Shown: piece after piece, positions 44,920-55,468 of the stretch
How the letters are laid out: the number at the start of each line of letters is the position of its first letter
Position numbering within the stretch: the stretch's first letter is position 1
Assembly: GCA_902790635.1 (NCBI GenBank)
Contig: CADASN010000001.1
Location: forward strand, 1 to 64,000
Direction: 5' to 3'
Source: an uncultured Bacteroidia bacterium
GTDB lineage: Bacteria > Bacteroidota > Bacteroidia > Bacteroidales > UBA932
DNA: 64,000 nucleotides
Translations under genes and position numbers: made by a program
The notes under the pieces: generated by a model
What the model saw: the letters and a program-made list of their open reading frames with translations, nothing else
Databases searched by the model: none
Told to the model about the DNA's origin: nothing

Positions 44920-45963
44920 ATGGCAAAGATGAATTTCGGCGGCGTGGTCGAGAATGTGGTCACCCGCGATGAGTTTACGGTTGAAAAGGCACGCGAAGTC
45001 CTCAAGGACGAGGTCGTGGCCATCATCGGCTATGGTATCCAGGGACCCGGACAGGCCCTGAACCTCAAGGACAACGGCATCAATGTCATCGTCGGCCAGC
45101 GCGCCGGCAAGACCTTCGACAAGGCCGTCGGCGACGGCTGGGTGCCCGGCAAGACCCTTTTCAGCATCGAGGAAGCCTGCGAGAAGGCGACCGTGATCGA
45201 ATACCTGCTCTCCGACGCCGCCCAGATCGAGCAGTGGCCCGTGGTCAAGAAGCACCTGACCCCCGGCAAGGCCCTGTATTTCTCCCACGGCTTCGGCATC
45301 ACCTTCAATGACCGCACCGGCATCGTCCCGCCGAAGGACGTGGACGTGATCATGGTGGCCCCGAAGGGCTCCGGCACCTCCGTGCGCCGGCTGTTCCTGC
45401 AGGGACGCGGCATCAACTCTTCCTTCGCCGTGTATCAGGACGCCACGGGCCGCGCGCTGGAGCGCACCCTGGCCCTCGGCATCGCCATCGGTTCCGGCTA
45501 CCTCTTCGAGACGGACTTCAAGCGTGAGGTCTATTCCGACCTGACCGGTGAGCGCGGCACCCTGATGGGCGCCATCCAGGGCATCCTGTCTGCCCAGTAC
45601 GAAGTGCTCCGCGAGCATGGACACAGCCCTTCGGAGGCCTTCAACGAGACCGTCGAGGAGCTGACCCAGTCCCTGATGCCGCTCTTCGCGGAGAAAGGCA
45701 TGGACTGGATGTATGCCAACTGCTCCACCACGGCGCAGCGCGGCGCCCTCGACTGGATGGGCCCGTTCCACGACGCCACCAAGCCGGTCTTCGAGAAGCT
45801 CTACAACGAAGTGGCCTGCGGCAATGAAGCCCAGCGCTCCATCGACTCCAATTCCAAGCCCGACTACCGCGAAGGCCTGGAGAAGGAGCTGAAGGCCCTG
45901 CGCGAGAGCGAGCTCTGGCGCACCGGCGCTGCCGTCCGCGAACTCCGTCCCGAGAACAAATAA
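44920..45963 (+). CDS. ilvC: ketol-acid reductoisomerase
   Basis: A 347-residue NADPH-dependent isomeroreductase. The dinucleotide loop [17 protein letters not shown] and phosphate-binding [12 protein letters not shown] suggest NADPH use. Metal-binding acidic residues appear in [17 protein letters not shown] and SDAAQIEQW. The length fits class I enzymes of Bacteroidetes. It lies 13 bases after ilvN and 4 before leuA. Confidence 0.96.
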   Translation: MAKMNFGGVVENVVTRDEFTVEKAREVLKDEVVAIIGYGIQGPGQALNLKDNGINVIVGQRAGKTFDKAVGDGWVPGKTLFSIEEACEKATVIEYLLSDAAQIEQWPVVKKHLTPGKALYFSHGFGITFNDRTGIVPPKDVDVIMVAPKGSGTSVRRLFLQGRGINSSFAVYQDATGRALERTLALGIAIGSGYLFETDFKREVYSDLTGERGTLMGAIQGILSAQYEVLREHGHSPSEAFNETVEELTQSLMPLFAEKGMDWMYANCSTTAQRGALDWMGPFHDATKPVFEKLYNEVACGNEAQRSIDSNSKPDYREGLEKELKALRESELWRTGAAVRELRPENK

Positions 45964-45967
45964 TCCT

Positions 45968-47467
45968 ATGGACAACAACCGGATATATATCTTCGACACC
46001 ACCCTGCGCGACGGCGAACAGGTGCCCGGCTGCCAGCTCAACACCGTGGAGAAAATCCAGGTGGCCAAGGCGCTGGAGGAGCTCGGCGTGGACGTGATCG
46101 AGGCCGGGTTCCCGGTCTCGAGTCCCGGCGACTTCAACTCGGTCGTGGAGATCTCCAAGGCCGTGACCTGGCCGACCATCTGCGCGCTCACGCGGGCGGT
46201 GCAGAAGGATATCGACGTGGCCGTGGACGCGCTCAAATACGCCAAGCACAAGCGTATCCACACCGGCATCGGCACTTCCGACTCGCACATCCGTTACAAG
46301 TTCAACTCCACCCGCGAGGAGATCCTGGAGCGGGCCGTGCGTGCGGTGAAGTACGCCAAGCAGTTCGTCGAGGACATCGAGTTCTACGCCGAGGATGCGG
46401 GCCGTACCGACAACGAATACCTCGCCCGGGTGGTGGAGGCCGTGATTGCGGCCGGCGCGACGGTGGTCAACATTCCCGACACGACGGGCTACTGTCTGCC
46501 GGAGGAGTATGCCGCCAAGATCCGCTACCTGGTGGAGCACGTGGACGGCATCGACAAGGCCATCCTCTCCACCCACTGCCACAACGACCTCGGGATGGCC
46601 ACGGCCAACACCATGTCCGGCCTGCTGGCCGGGGCACGCCAGTGCGAAGTCACGATCAACGGCGTGGGTGAGCGTGCCGGCAACACGGCCCTCGAGGAGA
46701 TTGCGATGATCCTGAAGAGCCACTCCGACATCCCCCTGACCACCAACATCAACACCACGCGCATCTATCCGGTCAGCCGGATGGTGTCGAGCCTGATGAA
46801 CATGCCCGTGCAGGCCAACAAGGCCATCGTGGGGCGCAATGCCTTCGCGCACTCGTCCGGCATCCACCAGGACGGCGTGCTCAAGGAGGTCAGCACCTAT
46901 GAGATCATCGATCCCAAGGATATCGGCCTGGACGACAACAACATCGTGCTGACGGCCCGCAGCGGCCACGCCGCCCTGCGCTTCCGCCTGGAGACCCTGG
47001 GCATCAAGCTCTCGGACGAGAAGCTGGACGCCTTCTACCAGGAGTTCCTCAAGCTGGCGGACAAGAAGAAGCAGGTGAACGACGACGACCTGCTGGTGCT
47101 GGCCGGCGCCGAGCGTGCCGAGGTGGCCCATGTCAAGCTGGATTACCTCCAGGTCACGAGCGGCAAGGGGCTCAAGCCCGTCGCCAGCATCGGTCTGGAC
47201 ATCGCGGGGGAGAAATTCGAGGCCGCAGCCAAGGGCAACGGCCCCGTGGACGCCGCGATCAATGCCCTCAAGTGCATCATCAAGCGTACGATGGTGATCA
47301 AGGAATTCACCATCCAGAACATCACCAAGGGCTCCGACGACGTGGCCAAGGTCCACATGCAGGTGGAGCACGACGGACATGTCTATTACGGCTTCGGTGC
47401 CAACACCGACATCGTGACCGGGTCTGTCGAGGCCTATATCGACTGTATCAACAAATTCAAGAGCTGA
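45968..47467 (+). CDS. leuA: 2-isopropylmalate synthase
   Basis: A 499-residue enzyme that condenses acetyl-CoA with 2-ketoisovalerate. The HMGL-like barrel begins [16 protein letters not shown] and has the metal ligands [10 protein letters not shown]. The C-terminal LeuA_dimer domain (from about 370) is the leucine feedback site, with [20 protein letters not shown]. It overlaps leuC by one base (TGATG). A second, related synthase gene lies at 49408. Confidence 0.95.
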   Translation: MDNNRIYIFDTTLRDGEQVPGCQLNTVEKIQVAKALEELGVDVIEAGFPVSSPGDFNSVVEISKAVTWPTICALTRAVQKDIDVAVDALKYAKHKRIHTGIGTSDSHIRYKFNSTREEILERAVRAVKYAKQFVEDIEFYAEDAGRTDNEYLARVVEAVIAAGATVVNIPDTTGYCLPEEYAAKIRYLVEHVDGIDKAILSTHCHNDLGMATANTMSGLLAGARQCEVTINGVGERAGNTALEEIAMILKSHSDIPLTTNINTTRIYPVSRMVSSLMNMPVQANKAIVGRNAFAHSSGIHQDGVLKEVSTYEIIDPKDIGLDDNNIVLTARSGHAALRFRLETLGIKLSDEKLDAFYQEFLKLADKKKQVNDDDLLVLAGAERAEVAHVKLDYLQVTSGKGLKPVASIGLDIAGEKFEAAAKGNGPVDAAINALKCIIKRTMVIKEFTIQNITKGSDDVAKVHMQVEHDGHVYYGFGANTDIVTGSVEAYIDCINKFKS

Positions 47468-48834
47468 TGAATACGCTTTTCGACAAAATCTGGGATGCCC
47501 ACGTGGTCTCGCTCATCGAGGACGGCCCGACCCAGCTCTACATAGACCGGCTCTACTGCCATGAGGTGACGAGCCCGCAGGCCTTCGACGGCTTGCGCGA
47601 GCGCGGCATCGGGTGCCTGCGTCCGAAGCAGATTTTCTGTATGCCGGACCACAACACGCCGACCCATGACCAGGACAAGCCGATCGAGGATCCCGTATCC
47701 AAGGCCCAGGTGGATGCGCTGGCGCGCAATGCCGCGGAATTCGGCCTGACGCACTACGGGATGATGAGTCCGGACAACGGTATCATCCACGTGGTGGGCC
47801 CGGAGAAAGGCCTCTCGCTGCCGGGAATGACCATCGTCTGCGGCGACTCCCACACCTCCACGCATGGCGCCATGGGCGCCGTGGCCTTCGGCATCGGTAC
47901 GAGCGAAGTGGAGATGGTGCTGGCCTCGCAGTGCATCCTGCAGCAGAAGCCCAAGTCGATGAGCATCCGTATCGAAGGGACGCTGGGGCCCGGTGTGACC
48001 GCCAAGGACATCGCTCTCTACCTGATGATGAAGCTCACGACGAGCGGTGCCACGGGCTACTTCGTGGAGTATCGCGGCAGCGCGGTGCGTGCGCTCACGA
48101 TGGAAGGCCGCCTGACGCTGTGCAACCTCTCCATCGAGATGGGAGCCCGCGGCGGCTTCGTGGCTCCGGACGAGACTACCTTCGCCTACCTGAAAGGGCG
48201 CGAATACGCCCCGAAAGGGGAAGCCTGGGACCAGGCCGTGGCGTACTGGAAGACGCTGCAGAGCGGCGAAGACGCCGTATTTGACAAGGAACTCGTCTTC
48301 GATGCGGCGGACATCCGTCCCATGATCACCTACGGGACCAACCCGGGGATGGGAATGCCGATTGACGGAAGCATTCCTTTAGATGCTTCTCCAAAAGCGT
48401 TGTCTTATATGGACTTCCATGCAGGACAAAAGCTGCTTGGACATCCGGTTGACTATGTTTTCCTCGGGGCCTGCACCAACGGGCGCATCGAGGATTTCCG
48501 AGCCTTCGCGTCGCTGGTCCGGGGCCGCCGCAAGGCGCCCGGCGTGACCGCCTGGCTGGTTCCCGGCTCCTGGGCCGTGAAGCGCCAGATCGAGGCGGAA
48601 GGACTGGACCGCGAGCTGGCGGAAGCCGGCTTCGAAGTCCGGCAGCCCGGCTGCTCGGCCTGCCTGGCGATGAACGACGACAAGATTCCCGCCGGGAAAT
48701 ATGCCGTTTCCACGAGCAACCGCAATTTCGAGGGCCGTCAGGGCCCGGGTTCCCGTACGCTGCTGGCCAGTCCGCTCACTGCGGCTGCTGCTGCCGTGAC
48801 GGGTGTCGTAACCGATCCCAGAACCTTGTTATGA
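47467..48834 (+). CDS. leuC: 3-isopropylmalate dehydratase, large subunit
   Basis: A 455-residue aconitase-family subunit. 4Fe-4S ligands are in [11 protein letters not shown] and PGCSACLAM, with [18 protein letters not shown] near the active site. The start [14 protein letters not shown] is standard; the long upstream frame is a leuA shadow. About 100 bases around 48358-48465 use AT-rich codons (TTA, TCT, CCA, GGA) unlike the rest of the gene. Confidence 0.95.
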   Translation: MNTLFDKIWDAHVVSLIEDGPTQLYIDRLYCHEVTSPQAFDGLRERGIGCLRPKQIFCMPDHNTPTHDQDKPIEDPVSKAQVDALARNAAEFGLTHYGMMSPDNGIIHVVGPEKGLSLPGMTIVCGDSHTSTHGAMGAVAFGIGTSEVEMVLASQCILQQKPKSMSIRIEGTLGPGVTAKDIALYLMMKLTTSGATGYFVEYRGSAVRALTMEGRLTLCNLSIEMGARGGFVAPDETTFAYLKGREYAPKGEAWDQAVAYWKTLQSGEDAVFDKELVFDAADIRPMITYGTNPGMGMPIDGSIPLDASPKALSYMDFHAGQKLLGHPVDYVFLGACTNGRIEDFRAFASLVRGRRKAPGVTAWLVPGSWAVKRQIEAEGLDRELAEAGFEVRQPGCSACLAMNDDKIPAGKYAVSTSNRNFEGRQGPGSRTLLASPLTAAAAAVTGVVTDPRTLL

Positions 48835-49424
48835 AACAGAAATTCGACATCATCGAGAGCACCTGCGTGCCCCTCCCGCTGGAGAACGTAGATACGGACC
48901 AGATCATCCCGGCCCGTTTCCTCAAGGCGACGACCCGCGACGAGAAGTTCTTCGGGGACAATCTGTTCCGGGACTGGCGCTACAACGCCGACGGCTCGCC
49001 GAAGGCGGATTTCGTGCTGAACGATCCGCGCTACGGCGGCTGCATCCTCGTGGCCGGCAAGAATTTCGGCTCCGGCTCCAGCCGGGAGCACGCGGCCTGG
49101 GCCATCGCCGGCTACGGTTTCCGCGTGGTCATCTCCAGCTTCTTCGCCGACATCCACAAGAACAACGAACTCAACAACTTCGTGCTGCCCGTGGTGGTGT
49201 CCGAAGCGTTCCTGTCCGAACTCTTCGCCAGCATCGCCGCCGATCCCGGCATGAAGGTGCGCGTGGATGTGCCGGCGCAGACCGTGACCAACATGGCCAC
49301 CGGCCGAAGTGAGCGTTTCGAGCTCAACGCATATAAGAAATATTGTTTGACCCATGCTTTAGATGATATAGACTATCTTCTTGAGCAAAAGGACAAAATC
49401 GAGAAGTTTGAACAAAGTAGATAA
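48831..49424 (+). CDS. leuD: 3-isopropylmalate dehydratase, small subunit
   Basis: A 197-residue partner of LeuC. Seen: [19 protein letters not shown] and [20 protein letters not shown], with the conserved substrate-contact Ser/Arg. It starts in an ATGA overlap with leuC. The last 35 codons are AT-rich relative to neighbours, and the end overlaps the next gene. Confidence 0.95.
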   Translation: MKQKFDIIESTCVPLPLENVDTDQIIPARFLKATTRDEKFFGDNLFRDWRYNADGSPKADFVLNDPRYGGCILVAGKNFGSGSSREHAAWAIAGYGFRVVISSFFADIHKNNELNNFVLPVVVSEAFLSELFASIAADPGMKVRVDVPAQTVTNMATGRSERFELNAYKKYCLTHALDDIDYLLEQKDKIEKFEQSR

Positions 49425-50970
49425 CAAGCCTGCAGTGATCGAACTGCTGGACACCACCCTTCGCGACGGCGAGCAGACCGCCGGCGTCTCGTTCAATGCG
49501 GACGAGAAGCTGGCCATTGCGCAGCTGCTCCTCGAGGAGCTGCGCGTCGATCGCGTGGAGGTGGCTTCCGCCCGGGTGTCGAAGGGCGAGACCGAGGCTT
49601 TCCGGCGCATCTGCGCCTGGGCGGCTTCGGCCGGCTGTCTGGAACGCGTCGAGGCCCTGGGCTTCGTGGACGGAGGCGTGTCGGTGGACTGGATCGCCGA
49701 GGCCGGCGGCAAGGTGGTCAACATCCTCGCCAAAGGGTCCCTGCGCCACCTGGAGAAGCAGCTGAAGAAGACGCCGGAGCAGCACGCCGAGGACATCATC
49801 CGCGTGATCGACCACGCCGGCGTTCGCGGCCTGTCGGTCAACCTCTACCTGGAGGACTGGTCCAACGGCATGGCGGACTCGCCGGAGTACGTGTTCGGCC
49901 TGCTGGACCGCCTGCGTTTCCAGCCGGTGCGGCGCGTGATGCTGCCCGATACCCTGGGGGTGCTTAATCCCTGGCAGGTGGAGGAGAACATCCGGCAGAT
50001 GCGCGGGCGTTTCCCGCAGATGCGCTTTGATTTCCATGCGCACAACGATTACGGCCTCGCCGTGGCCAATACGCTGGCCGCCGTCCGGGCGGGCGTGTGC
50101 GGCGTCCATACGACCGTCAACGGCCTGGGTGAACGCAGCGGCAATGCCCCCGTCGCAAGCGTCGTGGCCGCCCTGCGGGACCAGCTCGGCTGCACCCTCG
50201 CGGCGGATGAGACGAAGCTCACGCACGTCTGCAAATACGTGGAGAGCATCTCCGGCATCCGCATCCCGGACAACGAGCCGGTGGTGGGGGAGAATGTCTT
50301 CACGCAGAGCAGCGGCGTGCATGCCGACGGCGACAACAAGGCCGACCTCTACGCCAACCGGCTCCTGCCGCAGCGCTTCGGGCGCGAGCGCAGTTATGCG
50401 CTCGGCAAGATGAGCGGCAAGGCCAACATCGTCAAGAACCTCGACAAACTGGGCATCCGCCTGACCCCCGAACAGGTCAAGCTCGTCACGCAGCGGGTCG
50501 TCGAACTGGGCGACAAGAAGGAATCCCTCGCGGCGGAGGACCTCCCTTTCATCATCGCCGACGTGCTCAAGACGGCGCACGCCGCCACGCAGGACAACAT
50601 CCACATTGTCAATTACTCCCTCCAACTGGCCCGCGGGATGCGCCCGGTGGCCATCGTCAAGGTCAGCATCCACGGGGAGGAATACGAAGCCGCGGCGCCC
50701 GGCGACGGCCAGTATGACGCCTTCATGAAGGCCCTCTGGATCATCTACGAGAAGCTCGGCAAATCCCACCCGGTCCTGACCGATTACCAGGTCACGATCC
50801 CGCCGGGGGGCAAGACCGACGCCCTCGTGTCGGCGAGCATCGCCTGGAAGAAAGGCGACTACGAGTTCAAGACGCGCGGCATCGACTCCGATCAGACGGA
50901 GGCGGCCATCAAGGCGACGGTCAAGATGCTCAACATCATCGAAAACATGGATCTAAATCAGCTCAAATGA
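49408..50970 (+). CDS. alpha-isopropylmalate/citramalate synthase family enzyme
   Basis: About 520 residues with the HMGL-like barrel ([56 protein letters not shown]) and a LeuA_dimer regulatory domain after about residue 390. It differs from LeuA at 45968 and resembles CimA-like enzymes, which form citramalate from pyruvate and acetyl-CoA for isoleucine synthesis. No ATG is available near the family N-terminus: the start must be TTG, at 49408 or 49381, inside leuD. Position between leuD and leuB suggests shared use of LeuCD and LeuB in both pathways. Substrate is inference. Confidence 0.78.
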   Translation: MNKVDNKPAVIELLDTTLRDGEQTAGVSFNADEKLAIAQLLLEELRVDRVEVASARVSKGETEAFRRICAWAASAGCLERVEALGFVDGGVSVDWIAEAGGKVVNILAKGSLRHLEKQLKKTPEQHAEDIIRVIDHAGVRGLSVNLYLEDWSNGMADSPEYVFGLLDRLRFQPVRRVMLPDTLGVLNPWQVEENIRQMRGRFPQMRFDFHAHNDYGLAVANTLAAVRAGVCGVHTTVNGLGERSGNAPVASVVAALRDQLGCTLAADETKLTHVCKYVESISGIRIPDNEPVVGENVFTQSSGVHADGDNKADLYANRLLPQRFGRERSYALGKMSGKANIVKNLDKLGIRLTPEQVKLVTQRVVELGDKKESLAAEDLPFIIADVLKTAHAATQDNIHIVNYSLQLARGMRPVAIVKVSIHGEEYEAAAPGDGQYDAFMKALWIIYEKLGKSHPVLTDYQVTIPPGGKTDALVSASIAWKKGDYEFKTRGIDSDQTEAAIKATVKMLNIIENMDLNQLK

Positions 50971-52025
50971 AATTGAATATTGCCTTACTGCCCGGGGACG
51001 GCATCGGCCCCGAGGTCATCAGCCAGGCGGTCAAGTCCGTGGACGCCGTCTGCCGGAAGTTCGGACACGACGTGTCCTACCATTTCGCGTATGCGGGCGC
51101 TTGCGCCATCGACCGTTTCGGCGACGCCTTCCCGGAGGTCACTTACAAAACCTGCCTGGAGTGTGACGCGGTGCTGTTCGGTGCCGTGGGCGACCCCAAG
51201 TACGACAACGACCCGACGGCCAAGGTGCGTCCGGAGCAGGGTCTGCTGGCCATGCGCAAGCAGCTCGGACTCTATGCCAACCTGCGCCCGGTGGAGACAT
51301 TCAAGTCCCTGGTCCACAAATCCCCCCTCAAGGAGGAGCTGGTGGACGGGGCGGATTTCCTCTGCATCCGCGAGCTGACCGGCGGCATGTATTTCGGGGA
51401 GAAGGGCCGTCTGGACGGCGGTGACACTGCTTATGACACCAACATCTACCACCGCTTCGAGATCGAGCGCATCCTCAAGCAGGCGTTCGAGTTCGCGATG
51501 CGCCGGCGCAGGCACCTCACGGTCGTGGACAAGGCCAACGTGCTGGAGTCCTCCCGCCTGTGGCGCCAGATCGCGCAGGAGATGGCCCCGCAGTATCCGG
51601 AAGTCACGACGGACTACATGTTCGTGGACAACGCCGCGATGAAGCTCATCACGGGTCCCAAGTTCTTCGACGTGATCGTGACGGAGAATACCTTCGGGGA
51701 CATCCTGACCGACGAGGCCAGCGTGGTCTCCGGCTCGATGGGGCTGCTGGCTTCCGCCTCCATCGGCGAGAAGACCGGCGTCTATGAGCCGATCCACGGA
51801 TCCTACCCCCAGGCAGCCGGAAAAAACATCGCAAACCCGCTCGCGACCATCCTTTCGGCGGCGATGATGTTCGAATATGCCTTCGGTTTGATGGAGGAAG
51901 GAGCCGCAATTCGTAAAGCGGTGAATGCCAGCATAGAAAACAATATTGTCACCGAAGATTTGGCCACTTCCGGACGCGTTTATTCGACCTCCGAAGTGGG
52001 GGATTGGGTGGCTGAACACATCTAA
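50967..52025 (+). CDS. leuB: 3-isopropylmalate dehydrogenase
   Basis: A 352-residue NAD-dependent decarboxylating dehydrogenase. The start is [14 protein letters not shown]. The substrate-binding segment is [13 protein letters not shown], catalytic Tyr/Lys are in [14 protein letters not shown], and Mg-binding Asp lies in [19 protein letters not shown]. It overlaps the previous gene as ATGA. The last 40 codons turn AT-rich. Confidence 0.96.
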   Translation: MKLNIALLPGDGIGPEVISQAVKSVDAVCRKFGHDVSYHFAYAGACAIDRFGDAFPEVTYKTCLECDAVLFGAVGDPKYDNDPTAKVRPEQGLLAMRKQLGLYANLRPVETFKSLVHKSPLKEELVDGADFLCIRELTGGMYFGEKGRLDGGDTAYDTNIYHRFEIERILKQAFEFAMRRRRHLTVVDKANVLESSRLWRQIAQEMAPQYPEVTTDYMFVDNAAMKLITGPKFFDVIVTENTFGDILTDEASVVSGSMGLLASASIGEKTGVYEPIHGSYPQAAGKNIANPLATILSAAMMFEYAFGLMEEGAAIRKAVNASIENNIVTEDLATSGRVYSTSEVGDWVAEHI

Positions 52026-52049
52026 AAACAGGTATTATAAGTAAATATT

Positions 52050-53087
52050 ATGGCACAGATTGATTGGGATACTTTGGGCTTTGACGCCTATCGCACACGC
52101 ACCGTCGTCGTGGCACAATACCGGGATGGAGCCTGGTCTGACATCGAATGCACCGAGACCTTCTCCTTCACCATCGACCCGTTCATGCAGGGCCTCCACT
52201 ATGCGATCTCCTGCTTCGAGGGACTGAAGGCTTTCCGTCGCAAGGACGGCAGCATCGGGATGTTCCGCCCGGACAAGAACGCAGCCCGTATGGCCCGTTC
52301 AGCCAAGTTCTTAGGGCTTCCCGCGCCGCCTCAGGGCATGTTTATCCGCATGTGTGAGCTGTGCGTGAAGAACAATCTGGAATTCCTCCCGCCCTACGGC
52401 CACCAGGCTTCGTTGTACCTGCGTCCGCTGCTTTTCGCCCCGCATCCGCAGATGCAGCTCGTCCCGTATCCGGAGGTGACTTTCGCCGTGATGTGCGCGC
52501 CGGCGGGCTCTTACTACGGCGCCCACCTGCGCTCCGCCGCCGCCGTGATCCCCGGCGATTTCGACCGCGCTGCGCCGAAGGGAACGGGCAGCTACAAGCT
52601 CAGTGCGAACTATGCCGGTACCTTCGTTCCCTACAAAATCGCCCACGAACAGGGCTATGCGGAGCTCCTGTACCTCAACTCCGCAACCCGTGAGTACGTC
52701 GATGAGTTCGGTTCTTCCAACTTCTTCGGAATCAAGGATGGAAACAAATATGTTACCCCTCTTTCCGATAGTGTTCTGCCCTCGATTACGAACCTGACGC
52801 TGCAGGAAGTGGCCGCAGATTTCGGCATGACGGTCTTCCGCCGTCCGGTGCCTCTCGAGGAGCTCGCCGAATTCGAGGAAGCGGGCGGTTGCGGTACGGC
52901 CGTGGTGATCACGCCGATGTCCCACATCGACATCAAGCCCGTCCTGGCGGAGCCGGTGGTGACCCGCAGCTTCCGCTATGAGCCCGACGGCGAAGTCGGT
53001 CCTGTCTGTACGAAGCTTTACAAGCAGATCACGGGCATCCAGTTCGGTGAGATCGAAGACTCCCACGGCTGGTGCTATATCATCTAG
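52050..53087 (+). CDS. ilvE: branched-chain amino acid aminotransferase
   Basis: A 345-residue fold-type IV PLP enzyme performing the last step of Val, Leu and Ile synthesis. The PLP Lys is in APKGTGSYKLSANYAG, and FEEAGGCGTAVVITPM and FGSSNFFGIKDGNKYVTP are typical. It lies 24 AT-rich bases after leuB and 6 bases before the next gene. Confidence 0.94.
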   Translation: MAQIDWDTLGFDAYRTRTVVVAQYRDGAWSDIECTETFSFTIDPFMQGLHYAISCFEGLKAFRRKDGSIGMFRPDKNAARMARSAKFLGLPAPPQGMFIRMCELCVKNNLEFLPPYGHQASLYLRPLLFAPHPQMQLVPYPEVTFAVMCAPAGSYYGAHLRSAAAVIPGDFDRAAPKGTGSYKLSANYAGTFVPYKIAHEQGYAELLYLNSATREYVDEFGSSNFFGIKDGNKYVTPLSDSVLPSITNLTLQEVAADFGMTVFRRPVPLEELAEFEEAGGCGTAVVITPMSHIDIKPVLAEPVVTRSFRYEPDGEVGPVCTKLYKQITGIQFGEIEDSHGWCYII

Positions 53088-53093
53088 GAAAGC

Positions 53094-54410
53094 ATGAAGA
53101 TTTTCAGTGATGCGCTGGTCGCCGAGGCCTGCCGCGTGAACAGCATCGCGGACCTGTCCACCGCCACGATCGGGGAGATCCTCCTGGCTGCCCAGTACCT
53201 GGAGCAGAAGACGGGGATCCCCTTCATCCGGATGGACCAGGGTTCGCCGGGCCTGCCCGTCAACCGCTTCGGCGTGGAGGCGGAGAAGCGTGCGCTGGAC
53301 CGCGGCGTCGGATCGCAGTATCCGGCCGCGGCGGGCGTACCCGAACTCAAGCAGGCGGCTTCGGAATTCATCAAAGCCTTCATCGACGTGTCGGTGAGCC
53401 CGCGTTCGTGCGTGCCGACCACCGGCTCCGTCGCAGCCTCTTTCGGCTCGTTCATTGCCTGCACGCAGCGCGTCCCGGGCAAGGACAAGGTCCTTTTCAT
53501 CGACCCGGGCTTCCCGATCCAGAAATCGCAGCTGCGCGTGCTCGGCGTCGGCTGGCGCGAGTTCGACATTTTCGCCTGGCGGGGCGCCGCACGGCTGCGG
53601 GAGCGGCTGGAGCAGGAGCTGGCGGCGGGAGACATCGCCGCGGTGGTCTATTCCAACCCCAACAATCCCGCCTGGATCTGCCTGGAAGAGGAGGAACTGC
53701 AGGTGATCGGTGAACTCGCTACGAAGTACGATGTCGTTGTGATGGAGGACCTGGCGTATTTCTGCATGGACTACCGCCGGGAGCTCGGCCATCCTTACCG
53801 GCCGCCTTTCGTGCCCACGGTGGCGCGCTACACGGACAATTACATCCTGATGCTCTCGGCGTCCAAGATTTTCAGCTACGCCGGGCAGCGCATCGCGCTC
53901 TGCTGCATCGGGGACAAGCTTTACGAGCAGCAGTATCCGGCCCTCGCGGAGCGTTACCAGGATGCCGGCGTGTTCGGCGTGACGCTGACTGCGTCCATCC
54001 TCTACATGATCACGAGCGGCTGCACGGCTACCACGCAGTACGGCTATGCCGAGATGCTGCGCCTGTCGTGCGAAGGCAAAATCGACTTCGTCTCCGACAC
54101 GCGGGAGTACGAACGACGCGCGAATCGCATGAAAGAGATCTTCTGCCGCCACGGCTTCACCGTGGTCTATGACCGCGACGTGACGCGCGAGGTGGGGGAC
54201 GGCTTCTTCTTTACCCTCGGTTACGAGGGGCTCAGCGGTGACGCGCTGGTCGTCGAACTGATGCACTACGGCGTCAGCAGCATCTCCCTCTCCACGACGG
54301 GCAGCCGCCAGCAGGGCGTGCGCGGCTGCACGAGCCGGATGCGCGAGGAGTTGTACCCCGTGCTGGAAGAGCGGATGGCCGAATTCGAGCGCGATCATCC
54401 CAAGAAATAG
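53094..54410 (+). CDS. class I/II PLP-dependent aminotransferase, specificity unknown
   Basis: A 438-residue aminotransferase. The fold-type I signature is clear: YPAAAGVPELKQAASEFI, VVYSNPNNPAWICL and the PLP-lysine motif MLSASKIFSYAGQRIAL. It is not HisC or IlvE and does not show the N-terminal pattern of LL-diaminopimelate aminotransferase. Its place between ilvE and metX, 6 bases after one and 5 before the other, suggests a role in branched-chain, methionine or lysine synthesis. That is the only clue to its substrate. Confidence 0.8.
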   Translation: MKIFSDALVAEACRVNSIADLSTATIGEILLAAQYLEQKTGIPFIRMDQGSPGLPVNRFGVEAEKRALDRGVGSQYPAAAGVPELKQAASEFIKAFIDVSVSPRSCVPTTGSVAASFGSFIACTQRVPGKDKVLFIDPGFPIQKSQLRVLGVGWREFDIFAWRGAARLRERLEQELAAGDIAAVVYSNPNNPAWICLEEEELQVIGELATKYDVVVMEDLAYFCMDYRRELGHPYRPPFVPTVARYTDNYILMLSASKIFSYAGQRIALCCIGDKLYEQQYPALAERYQDAGVFGVTLTASILYMITSGCTATTQYGYAEMLRLSCEGKIDFVSDTREYERRANRMKEIFCRHGFTVVYDRDVTREVGDGFFFTLGYEGLSGDALVVELMHYGVSSISLSTTGSRQQGVRGCTSRMREELYPVLEERMAEFERDHPKK

Positions 54411-54415
54411 TTAAG

Positions 54416-55438
54416 ATGAGATACAATAAACTTGTCATAGATAAACCTTTCCATTTCGAGTCAGGAGGTCGTATCAACCACCTGGACCTGGTGTATTACA
54501 CCTCGGACCGGGATTACCGTCCCGGAGACACGGTGGTGTGGGTCTGCCACGCGCTGACGGGCAACGCCAACCCCGAGGACTGGTGGCCGCAGCTGGTGGG
54601 GAAAGACAAGTTTTTTGATCCGGACAAGTATTTCATCGTGTGCGTGTCCATGCTCTGTTCCCCCTACGGGGAGACGGGGCCCGCATCCGTCAATCCGGCC
54701 ACCGGACGGCCGTATCTGTTTGATTTCCCGATGACGACGGTGCGTGACATCGTGAACGCCGAGATCCTGGTGCGCAAGCACCTGGGCATCGAGCGGATCG
54801 ACCTGATGCTCGGTCCGTCGATCGGAGGTTTCCAGGCCCTGGAATGGGTCATCATGGAGCCGAAAGTGGTCCGGAACGTGGTGTTCCTGGCCACGGCCAC
54901 GCGCGTCACGCCTTTCATGACGGCGTTCAACGAGTCGCAGCGGATGGCCCTCGAGGCCGATCCCAGCTTCCGCGCCGCGAAGGATTTGTCCGGAGGACGT
55001 GCCGGACTCGCGTGCGCGCGCTCCATCGCCCTGATCTCCTACCGGACCTATGCCGGCTACAACATGACCCAGGCGGAACCGGAGGAGGATACGCTTTTCG
55101 CGGACAGGGCCGCATCGTACCAGCGCTACCAGGGAGAGAAGCTACTCCGGCGCGATTTTGACGCCTACAGCTACTGGTACCTGACCTATGCGCTGGACAG
55201 CATGAACGTGGGCCGTGGACGGGGCGGGGTGGAGGCTGCGCTCTCGCGCATCCAGGCCCGTTGCATGATGATCAGCATCGACAGCGACGTGCTGTTCCCG
55301 CCCAGCCACGGACGGGCCACGGTGGCGGCGCTCAAGGATGCCGCCTACCGGGAGATCAGCTCGGCTTTCGGGCACGACGGTTTCCTGGTGGAGAACGACC
55401 AGTTGATGGACATCCTGCGGCCGTTGCTGGAGAAGTAA
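54416..55438 (+). CDS. metX: homoserine O-acetyltransferase
   Basis: A 340-residue alpha/beta-hydrolase-fold enzyme that acetylates homoserine for methionine synthesis. Seen: VVWVCHALTGNANPEDWW, the nucleophile elbow LGPSIGGFQALEW (Ser), and catalytic Asp/His in ISIDSDVLFPP and FGHDGFLVEN. The elbow reads GPSIGG, where GGSMGG is more usual in MetX. It links the aspartate family to this operon and would use homoserine made by thrA. Confidence 0.91.
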   Translation: MRYNKLVIDKPFHFESGGRINHLDLVYYTSDRDYRPGDTVVWVCHALTGNANPEDWWPQLVGKDKFFDPDKYFIVCVSMLCSPYGETGPASVNPATGRPYLFDFPMTTVRDIVNAEILVRKHLGIERIDLMLGPSIGGFQALEWVIMEPKVVRNVVFLATATRVTPFMTAFNESQRMALEADPSFRAAKDLSGGRAGLACARSIALISYRTYAGYNMTQAEPEEDTLFADRAASYQRYQGEKLLRRDFDAYSYWYLTYALDSMNVGRGRGGVEAALSRIQARCMMISIDSDVLFPPSHGRATVAALKDAAYREISSAFGHDGFLVENDQLMDILRPLLEK

Positions 55439-55468
55439 TTGTTGGTTTAGATAATATAGTGTAAGTCT

